Positions 46,104 to 53,402 of a stretch of DNA of 64,000 bases are shown piece by piece. This stretch comes from Myxococcus eversor (GTDB taxonomy: Bacteria; Myxococcota; Myxococcia; Myxococcales; Myxococcaceae): NCBI RefSeq assembly GCF_010894455.1, contig NZ_JAAIXY010000023.1, forward strand, positions 49,827-113,826, given 5' to 3'. The translations under genes and the position numbers were made by a program. The stretch's first letter is position 1, and each line of letters opens with the position of its first letter. The notes below the pieces were generated by a model. It ran no database searches, was not told the DNA's origin, and saw only the letters and a list, made by a program, of their open reading frames with translations.

Positions 46104-48590
46104 CTATAGCTTCAACCGCCGCAGCCGGAGCGCGTTGACGATGACCGACACCGAGGACAGGCTCATCGCCGCGCTGGCGAAGATGGGGCTCAGGAGCAGG
46201 CCGAAGAAGGGGTACAGCACCCCCGCCGCCAGGGGCACACCCAGCAGGTTGTAGATGAAGGCGAAGAAGAGGTTCTGCCGGATGTTGCGCAGCGAGCCCT
46301 GACTCAGCCGCCGCGCCCGGACGATGCCCCGCAAATCCCCCTTCACCAGCGTGACACCCGCGCTCTCCATCGCGATGTCCGTGCCCGTCCCCATGGCGAT
46401 GCCCACATCCGCCTGGGCCAACGCCGGCGCGTCATTGACCCCGTCCCCCGCCATGCCCACCACGCGGCCCTCCTGCTGGAGCCGCTTCACCACGTCACCC
46501 TTCCCCTCCGGCAACACCCCCGCGATGACCTCGGAGATGCCCAGCCGGCGAGCCACCGCCTCCGCCGTGGTGCGGCTGTCCCCCGTCAACATCACCACTC
46601 GCAGGCCCTCCTGACGCAGCAGCGCCAGCGCCTCCGGCGTCGACTCCTTCACCGGGTCCTCCACGCCAAGCAGCCCCGCCACACGCCCCGACACCGCCAC
46701 CAACACCACCGTCTGCCCCTCCTGCCGCAGCGCCTCCGCGCGAGCCGACAGGTCCGTGGCCTCCACGCCATGAGCCGCCATCAACGCCGCGTTGCCCAGC
46801 GCCACCTCCACGCCGTCCACGCGCCCCACCACGCCCTTCCCGGTGTCCGAGCGGAAGTCCTCCACCGCCGTCAGCACCGCGCCACGCTGCTTCGCACCGG
46901 AGACAATCGCCTCCGCCAGCGGATGCTCGCTGCCGCGCTCCAGGCTCGCGGCCAGGCGCAGCAGCGTCGCCTCGTCGAAGCCCTCCGAGGGAACCACCGA
47001 CACGAGGCGCGGCTTGCCCTCGGTGAGCGTCCCCGTCTTGTCCACCACCAGCGTGTCCACCGCCTCCAGGCGCTCCAGTGCGGCGGCGTCACGGATGAGC
47101 ACCCCCGCCTGCGCGCCGCGCCCCGTGGCCACCATGATGGACATGGGCGTGGCGAGGCCCAGCGCGCACGGGCACGCGATGATGAGCACCGCCACCGCGT
47201 TGACCAACGCATGCACCAACCGAGGTTCCGGGCCCCACACGCCCCACACCACCGCCGTCACCACCGCCACGACGATGACCACCGGCACGAAGACGCCGGC
47301 CACCTTGTCCGCCAGTCGCTGAATCGGCGCGCGGGTGCGCTGCGCCTCGCTCACCCGCTGGACGATGCGCGACAACAACGTGTCCTTGCCCACGCGCTCG
47401 GCCCGCATCACCAGCGAGCCCGTGCCGTTCACCGTCCCGCCTGTCACCTTCTCGCCCGGCGACTTCTCCACCGGGAGCGACTCGCCTGTCACCATCGACT
47501 CGTCCACCGCGCTGGCGCCCTCCAGCACCTCACCATCCACCGGCACCTTCTCGCCCGGTCGCACCCGCAGCCTGTCCCCCGGATGCACATGCGCCAGCGG
47601 AACGTCCTCCTCGTGCCCGTCCTCACGCATCCGCCGAGCCACCGGAGGCGCGAGACTCAACAGCGACCGCAGCGCCCCCGACGTCGCGTGCCGAGCCCGC
47701 AGCTCCAACACCTGTCCCAAGGCCACCAGGGTGACGATGACGGCGGCGGCCTCGAAGTAGAGGGGCGCCGTGCCGCCATGTCCCGTGCGCAGCCCCTGCG
47801 GCAACACGTGGGGGAACAGCGTGGCGAAGACGCTGAACACATACGCCGCGCCCGTCCCCAGGGCGATGAGCGTGAACATGTTGAGGTGCCGGTTGCGCAC
47901 CGAGGCCCAGCCGCGCTGGAAGAAGGGCCAGCCGCCCCACAACACCACGGGCGTGGCCAGCACGAGCTGCGCCCAGGCCAGCACCGAGGCAGGCACCGCA
48001 TGCTGCACGGGCTGCCCCGGAATCATGTCCGACATCGCCAGCACCAGCAGCGGCACCGTGAGGCCCAGGCCCACGCGGAAGCGCAGCCACATGGACTTCA
48101 GCTCGGGGTCCGGGACGTCCTCCGGCAACACCGTGCGCGGCTCCAGCGCCATGCCGCAGATGGGGCAACTCCCCGGCCCATCCCGCACCACCTCCGGGTG
48201 CATCGGGCACACGTATTCGACGTGTGTCTCCGGCACGGAGAGCGTCTCCGGCTCCAGCGCCATGCCGCACTTCGGGCAGGCCCCCGGGTGGTCCTGACGT
48301 ACCTCCGGGTCCATGGGGCACACGTACATCGTTCCTGGCGCGACGGGCTTCGGCTCCTGCTCCTCGGCGGGCGCGAGGAAACGCGCCGGGTCCGCGCGGA
48401 AGCGCTCCCGGCACTTCGGGTTGCAGAACGAGTAGGTGTGCCCGTCGTGATCAAAGCTGCCGCCCTTGGGAGCGGTCGGGTCCACGCTCATCCCGCAGAC
48501 GGGGTCGACGGGGTGAGCCCCCTCGCCTGGAGGCAAAGGGGGCGTCGGAGGCGAGCGGGTGTGCAAGTGAGGGTGGGAGTGGCGGTTCAT
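46104..48590 (-). CDS. copA: copper-translocating P1B-type ATPase
   Basis: An 828-residue copper pump. The N-terminus has a His-rich start, a YHS-type domain (27-73, DPVCGM and [10 protein letters not shown]) and two short heavy-metal modules (88-113 CPMDPEV..CPKCGM; 126-150 CPMHPEV..CPICGM) instead of the usual CxxC ferredoxin-like HMA domain. TGE (368-370), the membrane CPC (473-475), DKTGT (517-521) and [10 protein letters not shown] are intact. It exports Cu(I), or possibly Ag(I), from the cytosol. GGAGA precedes ATG 48590. The 93-nt upstream region has GAGCT/AGCTC dyads but no copy of the palindromic element. Confidence 0.9.
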   Translation of the reverse strand: MNRHSHPHLHTRSPPTPPLPPGEGAHPVDPVCGMSVDPTAPKGGSFDHDGHTYSFCNPKCRERFRADPARFLAPAEEQEPKPVAPGTMYVCPMDPEVRQDHPGACPKCGMALEPETLSVPETHVEYVCPMHPEVVRDGPGSCPICGMALEPRTVLPEDVPDPELKSMWLRFRVGLGLTVPLLVLAMSDMIPGQPVQHAVPASVLAWAQLVLATPVVLWGGWPFFQRGWASVRNRHLNMFTLIALGTGAAYVFSVFATLFPHVLPQGLRTGHGGTAPLYFEAAAVIVTLVALGQVLELRARHATSGALRSLLSLAPPVARRMREDGHEEDVPLAHVHPGDRLRVRPGEKVPVDGEVLEGASAVDESMVTGESLPVEKSPGEKVTGGTVNGTGSLVMRAERVGKDTLLSRIVQRVSEAQRTRAPIQRLADKVAGVFVPVVIVVAVVTAVVWGVWGPEPRLVHALVNAVAVLIIACPCALGLATPMSIMVATGRGAQAGVLIRDAAALERLEAVDTLVVDKTGTLTEGKPRLVSVVPSEGFDEATLLRLAASLERGSEHPLAEAIVSGAKQRGAVLTAVEDFRSDTGKGVVGRVDGVEVALGNAALMAAHGVEATDLSARAEALRQEGQTVVLVAVSGRVAGLLGVEDPVKESTPEALALLRQEGLRVVMLTGDSRTTAEAVARRLGISEVIAGVLPEGKGDVVKRLQQEGRVVGMAGDGVNDAPALAQADVGIAMGTGTDIAMESAGVTLVKGDLRGIVRARRLSQGSLRNIRQNLFFAFIYNLLGVPLAAGVLYPFFGLLLSPIFASAAMSLSSVSVIVNALRLRRLKL

Positions 48591-48683
48591 GGTGCGTCTC
48601 TCCTTTCACCCAGGCCAACGAGCTCCCCGGCCAGCTCTTACAGGTGACTTTCGGAAAGGGTGCGCACGCCCCGCCCCAGCCGC

Positions 48684-49667
48684 TCACTTCGGAGGTTCGT
48701 TGTAGCCCGCGTCCCCGTAGGGCTTGAGGCGCTCCAGCCACAGGTTCTCCAGCACCTGGAGCTCCGCCTTCAAGTCCGTGTTGGGCTCCTCGGGCGGCTC
48801 CAGCACGTCGAGCACCTCGAAGGAGAAGCTGTCCGCGCCATGGCGGTTCCAATCCTCCAGGAGCGCGGGGATGCGCGGCATGCCACTGGTCAGCTCGAAG
48901 CGGATGCGGTTGAGCATGCCCTGGACGTTGAGCGACGCGCCCACCAGCACCTTTCCATTGGCGCGATTGCGCACGGCATACACGCCCATCGCTGGGGGCT
49001 TCTCCTTGTACTCGCGCTTCAGGTCCGAGCGGCGCGCTCGGCTCGAATCCGTGGACGGCATGGCGGACTTCCTTTTGTGTGGAGGAGAGGAGGGTTCAGC
49101 GGTGTCGGCACCGCACAGCTTCAGCAGGCGTTGCTCCAGCCGCGCATGCGCCTGTGCATCCAACGGCGTAAGCCAGTCAGGCCCCGCCAGCTTCCAGTCG
49201 ACGTCGGACGGGTCCAGTCCGAGCGCGGTCAACAACGCGGGCTGGCAGACGAAGAACTGCTCACGGAAGGGGAAGAGATGACCTCCCGAGACGCGCAGCG
49301 AAGCGACGGCCTCTTCGTACGTCGCGAACCAGTGGTTGAGGAAGATGGGGCCAGCGCGCTCGAGGAGCCGCTCGAAGTCGACCCGAGGCGCGTCCCGAGC
49401 CTCCAGCGCATGCTTCAAGTCGCTCCAGGTAATGTGTCCCTGCTCACGCGCGATGACGGCCAGCACGTGCTTGCGCTGCACCGTCTCCCGACGCGCGAGC
49501 ACCTCGCCGAGGGACAGGCTCGCGAAGGCAGGCAGCGCGCGCAGTCGCTCCGCGGCCCGCGTGGCTCGCGCCGAGTCGGACGAGCCCAGCTCCTTGAGCA
49601 GGAGCGAAGCGCGGACCTTGCACTCATGGAGGGAAAGCGGTTCGGCGTGGCGCGAGACGGTTTCCAT
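48684..49667 (-). CDS. GIY-YIG nuclease-like protein
   Basis: A 327-residue cytosolic protein. Residues 1-200 are an uncharacterised helical region conserved mainly in myxobacterial proteins of this type; 200-225 is a basic linker. Residues 226-325 match GIY-YIG: MGVYAVRNRANGKVLVGAS (variant GVY..VLVG), the Arg in NRIRFEL and the acidic ELQVLENLW, with NEPPK at the end. It may cut DNA or RNA; the biological role is unknown. It lies between copA and the sigma-factor gene on the same strand with its own 202-nt upstream gap. Confidence 0.65.
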   Translation of the reverse strand: METVSRHAEPLSLHECKVRASLLLKELGSSDSARATRAAERLRALPAFASLSLGEVLARRETVQRKHVLAVIAREQGHITWSDLKHALEARDAPRVDFERLLERAGPIFLNHWFATYEEAVASLRVSGGHLFPFREQFFVCQPALLTALGLDPSDVDWKLAGPDWLTPLDAQAHARLEQRLLKLCGADTAEPSSPPHKRKSAMPSTDSSRARRSDLKREYKEKPPAMGVYAVRNRANGKVLVGASLNVQGMLNRIRFELTSGMPRIPALLEDWNRHGADSFSFEVLDVLEPPEEPNTDLKAELQVLENLWLERLKPYGDAGYNEPPK

Positions 49668-49869
49668 GAAAAGTCCCTCGTTGGCGGCCCCACCCGTGTC
49701 ACGGGCCGTGGAAGGAACTCATCGGAAACTGTGGGCCTGCCGGGAGAAGCGAGGGTGACGTCGTCTTTTCGGGAAGGCGCCCCTCGGCACCTCGCGAAGA
49801 GTTAACGGTGGGAGCAGCGCTTCGGCAAGTGCTTTCTCCGGCCACCCGAGCGGCCTGCCTCCCGCCTGT

Positions 49870-50439
49870 TCAAGAGCGTGCCTTGCACGAACAGTCCAGA
49901 CAGCCATGAGCCGCGCAGGAGCCGCAGCTCCGCTCGAGCTGCTTCTTGAGGGCTTGCCTCGCCCGGTGAAGGCGCACGCCCGCATTGTTGGGCGAGATTC
50001 CGACCTCACGCGCCACGTCGGGCACCGCGCGCTCCTCCAGGTCCACCTGTCGCACCAGCTCCGCGTACTCCGGCTTGAGGGTGGGCAAGAGCGTTCCCAC
50101 GCAGGCACAGACGGTCTGCTTCAGCTCGGGGTCCTCTGCGGGCTCCTCGGCCTCGCGGGCTTCGCGCGCCAGGGCCCGCGCCTCCACCTGCTGGTGACGG
50201 TGGTGGTCCACCAGGGCGTTGCGCAGGAGCCGGTAGAACCACGTCACCGCACCCTCGGGCTCCGGCAGCGTGTCGCCCTTCTCCAGCGACTTCACGAAGG
50301 CGGACTGGAGGATCTCCTCGGCCGTCGCTCGGTTGCCCACGCGTCGCTCCACGAAGGCGAGGAACTGGCGATGGTTCTCCACCAGCGCGCGCGTCACCGC
50401 GTCACCGTCCTCCCGCGTCGCCTCGATGTCCTCGCTCAT
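49870..50439 (-). CDS. corE: CorE-like (ECF44) metal-sensing RNA polymerase sigma factor
   Basis: A 189-residue ECF sigma factor. Sigma2 spans about 15-85 (LLRNALVDHHRH) and sigma4 about 120-170 (PDVAREVGISPNNAGVRLHRAR). The linker has CxC (Cys111, Cys113), and a short C-terminal Cys-rich domain has Cys172, 175, 180, 183 and 185. This is the CorE arrangement: in Myxococcus xanthus CorE-type factors bind copper or cadmium/zinc directly through these cysteines and need no anti-sigma factor; none is encoded here. Its place beside copA and the multicopper oxidase supports copper sensing. ATG 50439 is chosen; TTG 50460 is possible. Confidence 0.85.
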   Translation of the reverse strand: MSEDIEATREDGDAVTRALVENHRQFLAFVERRVGNRATAEEILQSAFVKSLEKGDTLPEPEGAVTWFYRLLRNALVDHHRHQQVEARALAREAREAEEPAEDPELKQTVCACVGTLLPTLKPEYAELVRQVDLEERAVPDVAREVGISPNNAGVRLHRARQALKKQLERSCGSCAAHGCLDCSCKARS

Positions 50440-50522
50440 CTCACCAATCAACCAACGCAAGTCGCATACCCATTCCGAAGACCAACGATTCCAACGGGTT
50501 GGGCACGAGTGGGTCGTCAGCG

Positions 50523-50551
50523 GGTGTGACCCCTTCCATCACACTGTGATG
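50523..50551 (-). promoter_or_regulatory. composite palindromic element, copy 2
   Basis: Read on the minus strand, CATCACAGTGTGATG (50551-50537) is followed after 5 nt by GGTCACACC (50531-50523), 83 nt before the sigma-factor ATG. It matches the element at 41412-41440 in sequence, order, spacing and orientation to the gene. It may allow autoregulation of the sigma gene, or control the divergent lipoprotein gene. Confidence 0.6.
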
Positions 50552-50634
50552 GGCCCAGGCGAACACGGTGCGGTGCCAGGAGTCAGGGCTCACTCCGTAT
50601 CGTTTTCAACGCCTCATCCCACCAAGGAAGCAAC

Positions 50635-51447
50635 GTGAAGCGAATCACTCGAAGTGTGGCCCTGCTGTCTCTGCTGGGTGCCGCAGCCTGCGGTGCACCC
50701 GAAGACGCCAACCCGAACGACTTGGACACGCTCGCTTCACAGGAGGGAGAGCTCACCGGCACCGAGGTGACGCTCCCTATCTGTGACACCGGTCTCACAC
50801 CCTCGGGGTGGGCCTGCTGGCTGGACAGTGGGAAGCAGACGGCGTGCCCTGCGGGGCAAACCCCGGCTGACTACTGGTGGCGCTACACCAGTGGTTCCAC
50901 GTACGTCCGCGCGGATGCGGCCCAGGGCATTCGTGAAGTGAAGACCTGGTCGTTGTCCTGGGGAACGAGCGACTTCCTGTATCGAGCCGAGGCGGTCCAT
51001 TGCAACTCGGTGGCTCCCACGTACCAGGCCTCTTCCTGGAGCCGATACACCGGCTCGCCGACCCTCCAGGCACGGGTGACTTCCTTCGTGGACCACATCC
51101 GCCCCGCCATGGTGCGCGGCACGGTGCTCGCGTCTTCTGACGAGTTCTTCTGCGCCGGCACGGGAGGCTGCAGCACTGCGACTTCGCTGGTCCTGGTCCT
51201 CAAGAAGAGGGACCTGACGCAGTCGACCTGGACCGAAGCACGAAGCCTGGAGTTGCCCTTCAATCGAAACGGGGCCGTCACCGCATACGAGGTCGAGACC
51301 ACCGTCGAGCCCGGCATGGATGTCGCTCTCGAAGTCTTCGTGAAGACCTCGTTCAACGCGGTGACGGAGGTTGTCTTTCACGACATCCGGCTGTTCACCG
51401 AGAAGTGTGTTCCCGACATGACCAATCCGGGCCAGTGCCTGCCTTGA
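50635..51447 (+). CDS. lipoprotein of unknown function
   Basis: A 270-residue predicted lipoprotein (AAAC, Cys19) followed by an acidic spacer and a beta-rich domain with three or four disulfide pairs (CDTGLTPSGWACW, CPAG, FFCAGTGGCS, KCVPDMTNPGQC). No family recognised. GTG 50635 follows AAGGAAG with about six-base spacing. It is divergent from the sigma-factor gene; the 195-nt gap contains the palindromic element, so it could be metal-regulated. Confidence 0.6.
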   Translation: MKRITRSVALLSLLGAAACGAPEDANPNDLDTLASQEGELTGTEVTLPICDTGLTPSGWACWLDSGKQTACPAGQTPADYWWRYTSGSTYVRADAAQGIREVKTWSLSWGTSDFLYRAEAVHCNSVAPTYQASSWSRYTGSPTLQARVTSFVDHIRPAMVRGTVLASSDEFFCAGTGGCSTATSLVLVLKKRDLTQSTWTEARSLELPFNRNGAVTAYEVETTVEPGMDVALEVFVKTSFNAVTEVVFHDIRLFTEKCVPDMTNPGQCLP

Positions 51448-51480
51448 GCGCTGAACAAAGCCAGTGCTGAGAGGATGGGC

Positions 51481-51509
51481 GGCGGCGGGAGCAGGACAAA
51501 CCCGCCGCC
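51481..51509. terminator. bidirectional GC-rich hairpin
   Basis: GGCGGCGGG (51481-51489) pairs exactly with CCCGCCGCC (51501-51509) between two convergent genes; there is no T-tract. Confidence 0.6.
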
Positions 51510-51529
51510 AGAGCGTGTGCTGGACCCGG

Positions 51530-52249
51530 TCAGCGCACCGGAAGCTCTCGAAAGGAGATTCCTTCCAGGGACAGTCGCTGCACCGACTCCATGAACCGCT
51601 CGGTTCCCACAATCACCGTGGCGAAGTTGCCAACCCTGAAGAGGTCACGGTCCAGGGGCAAGGTCGCGGCGTCGAGGATGGGCTCCTCGGGCAGGCGAAG
51701 CCCGACCCTTCCACACGTCACGCATGGCGGAGGCGAATCCGGAGGGAGACAATCCGGGTGTAGCCGTCCACAAGGTTCGATCTGAAGCTCCAGCAATGAG
51801 GGAGGCTCTTGTTGACGGAAGCGCAGCTCCGTTCGACATCCCATGAGGCCGCGCACGCCCTCGGCTTGAAGCCCCTCCTGCACATCACTGCGAACGAGCA
51901 ACAAGCTGTCGCCCAACCACGAGAAGGCGGCGAACCTGCCGGAAGCAGTCCCCACCAGCGGGCCGAATGTTGTCCCAGGTGGCAACGTCGCGGTCGACGG
52001 TGCCAGCGGCCTCACTCGTTCCCGAAGGCGCGCGAACTCAGCGACGGGCTCGGGCCGAGCCTTCAAGAACTCGTCCTGGTCTGGCAGTCCGGACAGGTCG
52101 ACTGCCGGATACTGGTGTCCCGAGGAACTCCAGGTCGCGCCGCACGCCGAGCAGTGCGCGCCAGGCAGCCCCCACCTGTGCGCGGCGTTGAGGCTCCCGT
52201 TGAAGCGAGGCCAGAGTGACTTGTTCCACCTGAGTTCAAAGACGCGCAT
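51530..52249 (-). CDS. sitI6: SitI6-type double-CXXCG motif immunity protein
   Basis: A 239-residue cytosolic protein with two CxxCG knuckles, CSACG near residue 33 and CVTCG near 176, the signature of the Myxococcus double-CXXCG family that includes SitI6 immunity proteins. It should neutralise the toxin encoded directly upstream. Its ATG (52249) overlaps the toxin stop (TGATG); an in-frame GTG at 52252 is also possible. Coupling of toxin then immunity gene is the order known for sit loci. Confidence 0.8.
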   Translation of the reverse strand: MRVFELRWNKSLWPRFNGSLNAAHRWGLPGAHCSACGATWSSSGHQYPAVDLSGLPDQDEFLKARPEPVAEFARLRERVRPLAPSTATLPPGTTFGPLVGTASGRFAAFSWLGDSLLLVRSDVQEGLQAEGVRGLMGCRTELRFRQQEPPSLLELQIEPCGRLHPDCLPPDSPPPCVTCGRVGLRLPEEPILDAATLPLDRDLFRVGNFATVIVGTERFMESVQRLSLEGISFRELPVR

Positions 52250-52920
52250 CACGTTCCCGGCCTGGAATGGTAGGGCTGAATGGGCCCGCCCAGGAGCTGG
52301 AATCGGTAGATGAGTTCGCCCGCGTGCTTGAAGATCTCCTCAGGCCTCGCATCATCGTTTCTCCGGATGAACTCGCGCCAGGCCTCGTTCCAGGCACCTC
52401 CTGACGGACCTCCATCGTGAATCCGTCGGTGAAGGTCTCGCGGAATGGGCATGGTGTAGTCGTGAATCTTGAGCCCCTGACGCTCGAACCACCGTGCCAG
52501 ATCTTCTGCCTGGGGGAAGATGTGATGCTTCTCGAACCGGCCCCGCGGGAGTTGATGCGAAGGGGGGATGATGCGTTCGGGGGCACCATTCCAGTTCGGG
52601 AAGACCATGACGGCGCCCTTGGGGAGTTGCTGAGCACCGCCCCGGTTCCGTCGAGGTCCCATCCCAGGTGCCGCTGCCGCCGCCGGTGGACGTGATGGAG
52701 GAAAGCGCGCGAGCTCGATGTCGCCGGCCACGTCCTCACACCGGTAGAAACCGCACATGGCTCCGAGGCACAGGAGCGTGACACACCGGTCCTCACTGGG
52801 AGCTGAACACTCCGCGTCCTCTTCGCCCATCTCCTGAGGGTCAGGGACGTGCTGAACGGAGGAGCAAGCCAACAAGTACGCTGCAACCAGCATCCACCAT
52901 GAGTCGCGAATGAGCGGCAT
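52249..52920 (-). CDS. sitA6: SitA6-type polymorphic toxin lipoprotein
   Basis: A 223-residue lipoprotein (LLAC, Cys19). The N-terminal region has a Cys-rich linker (38-61) and a Pro/Ala stretch (74-90). The C-terminal toxin domain (100-215) carries HHIFPQ (132-137), IHDYTMPIPRDLHRRIH (152-168) and GGAWNEAWREF (174-184), a compact His-Me/HNH-like nuclease pattern typical of SitA6/TIGR02269 lipoproteins. In Myxococcus, SitA toxins pass between kin through TraA-dependent outer-membrane exchange and kill recipients lacking the cognate SitI. ATG 52893 is an alternative start that keeps the lipobox. Confidence 0.8.
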   Translation of the reverse strand: MPLIRDSWWMLVAAYLLACSSVQHVPDPQEMGEEDAECSAPSEDRCVTLLCLGAMCGFYRCEDVAGDIELARFPPSRPPAAAAAPGMGPRRNRGGAQQLPKGAVMVFPNWNGAPERIIPPSHQLPRGRFEKHHIFPQAEDLARWFERQGLKIHDYTMPIPRDLHRRIHDGGPSGGAWNEAWREFIRRNDDARPEEIFKHAGELIYRFQLLGGPIQPYHSRPGT

Positions 52921-52956
52921 ATCGGGCGAAACCTAGCGCAGTCGCGGTGCGAGGGA

Positions 52957-52985
52957 TTGACAAGGCCCCGCATCCCGTTTATTTC
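52957..52985 (+). promoter_or_regulatory. sigma70-type promoter of the thrA leader
   Basis: TTGACA at 52957-52962, 17 nt, then TATTTC at 52980-52985. Transcription would begin near 52992, where the riboswitch aptamer begins. Confidence 0.7.
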
Positions 52986-52990
52986 GCGTG

Positions 52991-53067
52991 CAGCATCAAG
53001 AGCGGTACCGCTTCGGCGGTGGCCCGACAACCTGGAGACGGACCTCCAAGGTGTCCAAACGATGCGG
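52991..53067 (+). promoter_or_regulatory. compact SAM-I/SAM-IV-clan (S-box-like) riboswitch aptamer
   Basis: The RNA folds as P1 GCAUC (52993-52997) with GAUGC (53061-53065); then AAGAG; P2 CGG/CCG (53003-53005, 53024-53026) capped by CCGC-UUCG-GCGG (53008-53019); ACA; P3 ACCUGGAG (53030-53037) with CUCCaAGGU (53044-53052). AUCAAGAG, GGCCCGA, CAACC and AAGGUG occur in the order seen in S-box RNAs. The P4 arm of SAM-I is absent. It lies just downstream of the promoter and upstream of thrA and the metI/metC pair, which fits control by S-adenosylmethionine. Ligand binding is inferred. Confidence 0.7.
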
Positions 53068-53103
53068 CTCGGGGAGCAAGTGCTCCACTGGCAAACCAAG
53101 CGT

Positions 53104-53131
53104 CCGAAGCGAGGCAGCTCCTCAGCTTCGG
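53104..53131 (+). promoter_or_regulatory. strong hairpin downstream of the SAM aptamer
   Basis: CCGAAGCGAGG (53104-53114) pairs with CCTCaGCTTCGG (53120-53131), 11 bp with one bulged A and a 5-nt loop. A smaller stem, GGAGC-AAGT-GCTCC, lies at 53073-53086, and GGGGAGC (53071-53077) could instead pair with GCTCCTC (53117-53123). It is a plausible expression platform, although no U-tract follows. The remaining leader to 53402 holds no evident gene. Confidence 0.45.
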
Positions 53132-53402
53132 TGAGAGAGGACCTCCGTGGTTCCATCCACCTCCGCCGCATCCCCTCGCGCCACGCAGCTCCCTAGCCGC
53201 GAGAGCGCTCGAATGCGCCGCGCCCGCCACGTCACCGTCTCGCGAATGCGCGGGACGCTACACGCCGGCTAGGGCTCCCACTCCACTTCCCATTCCTTTC
53301 TTCGTCGGCGCCTGGTCGCCGCGCTCGCTCGACGTGTGTCGACAGCGCGTCCTCGCGCCCTCTCATGTCTTCAGGGCCATGGCCCTCGTTCGAGGTTCGC
53401 AG

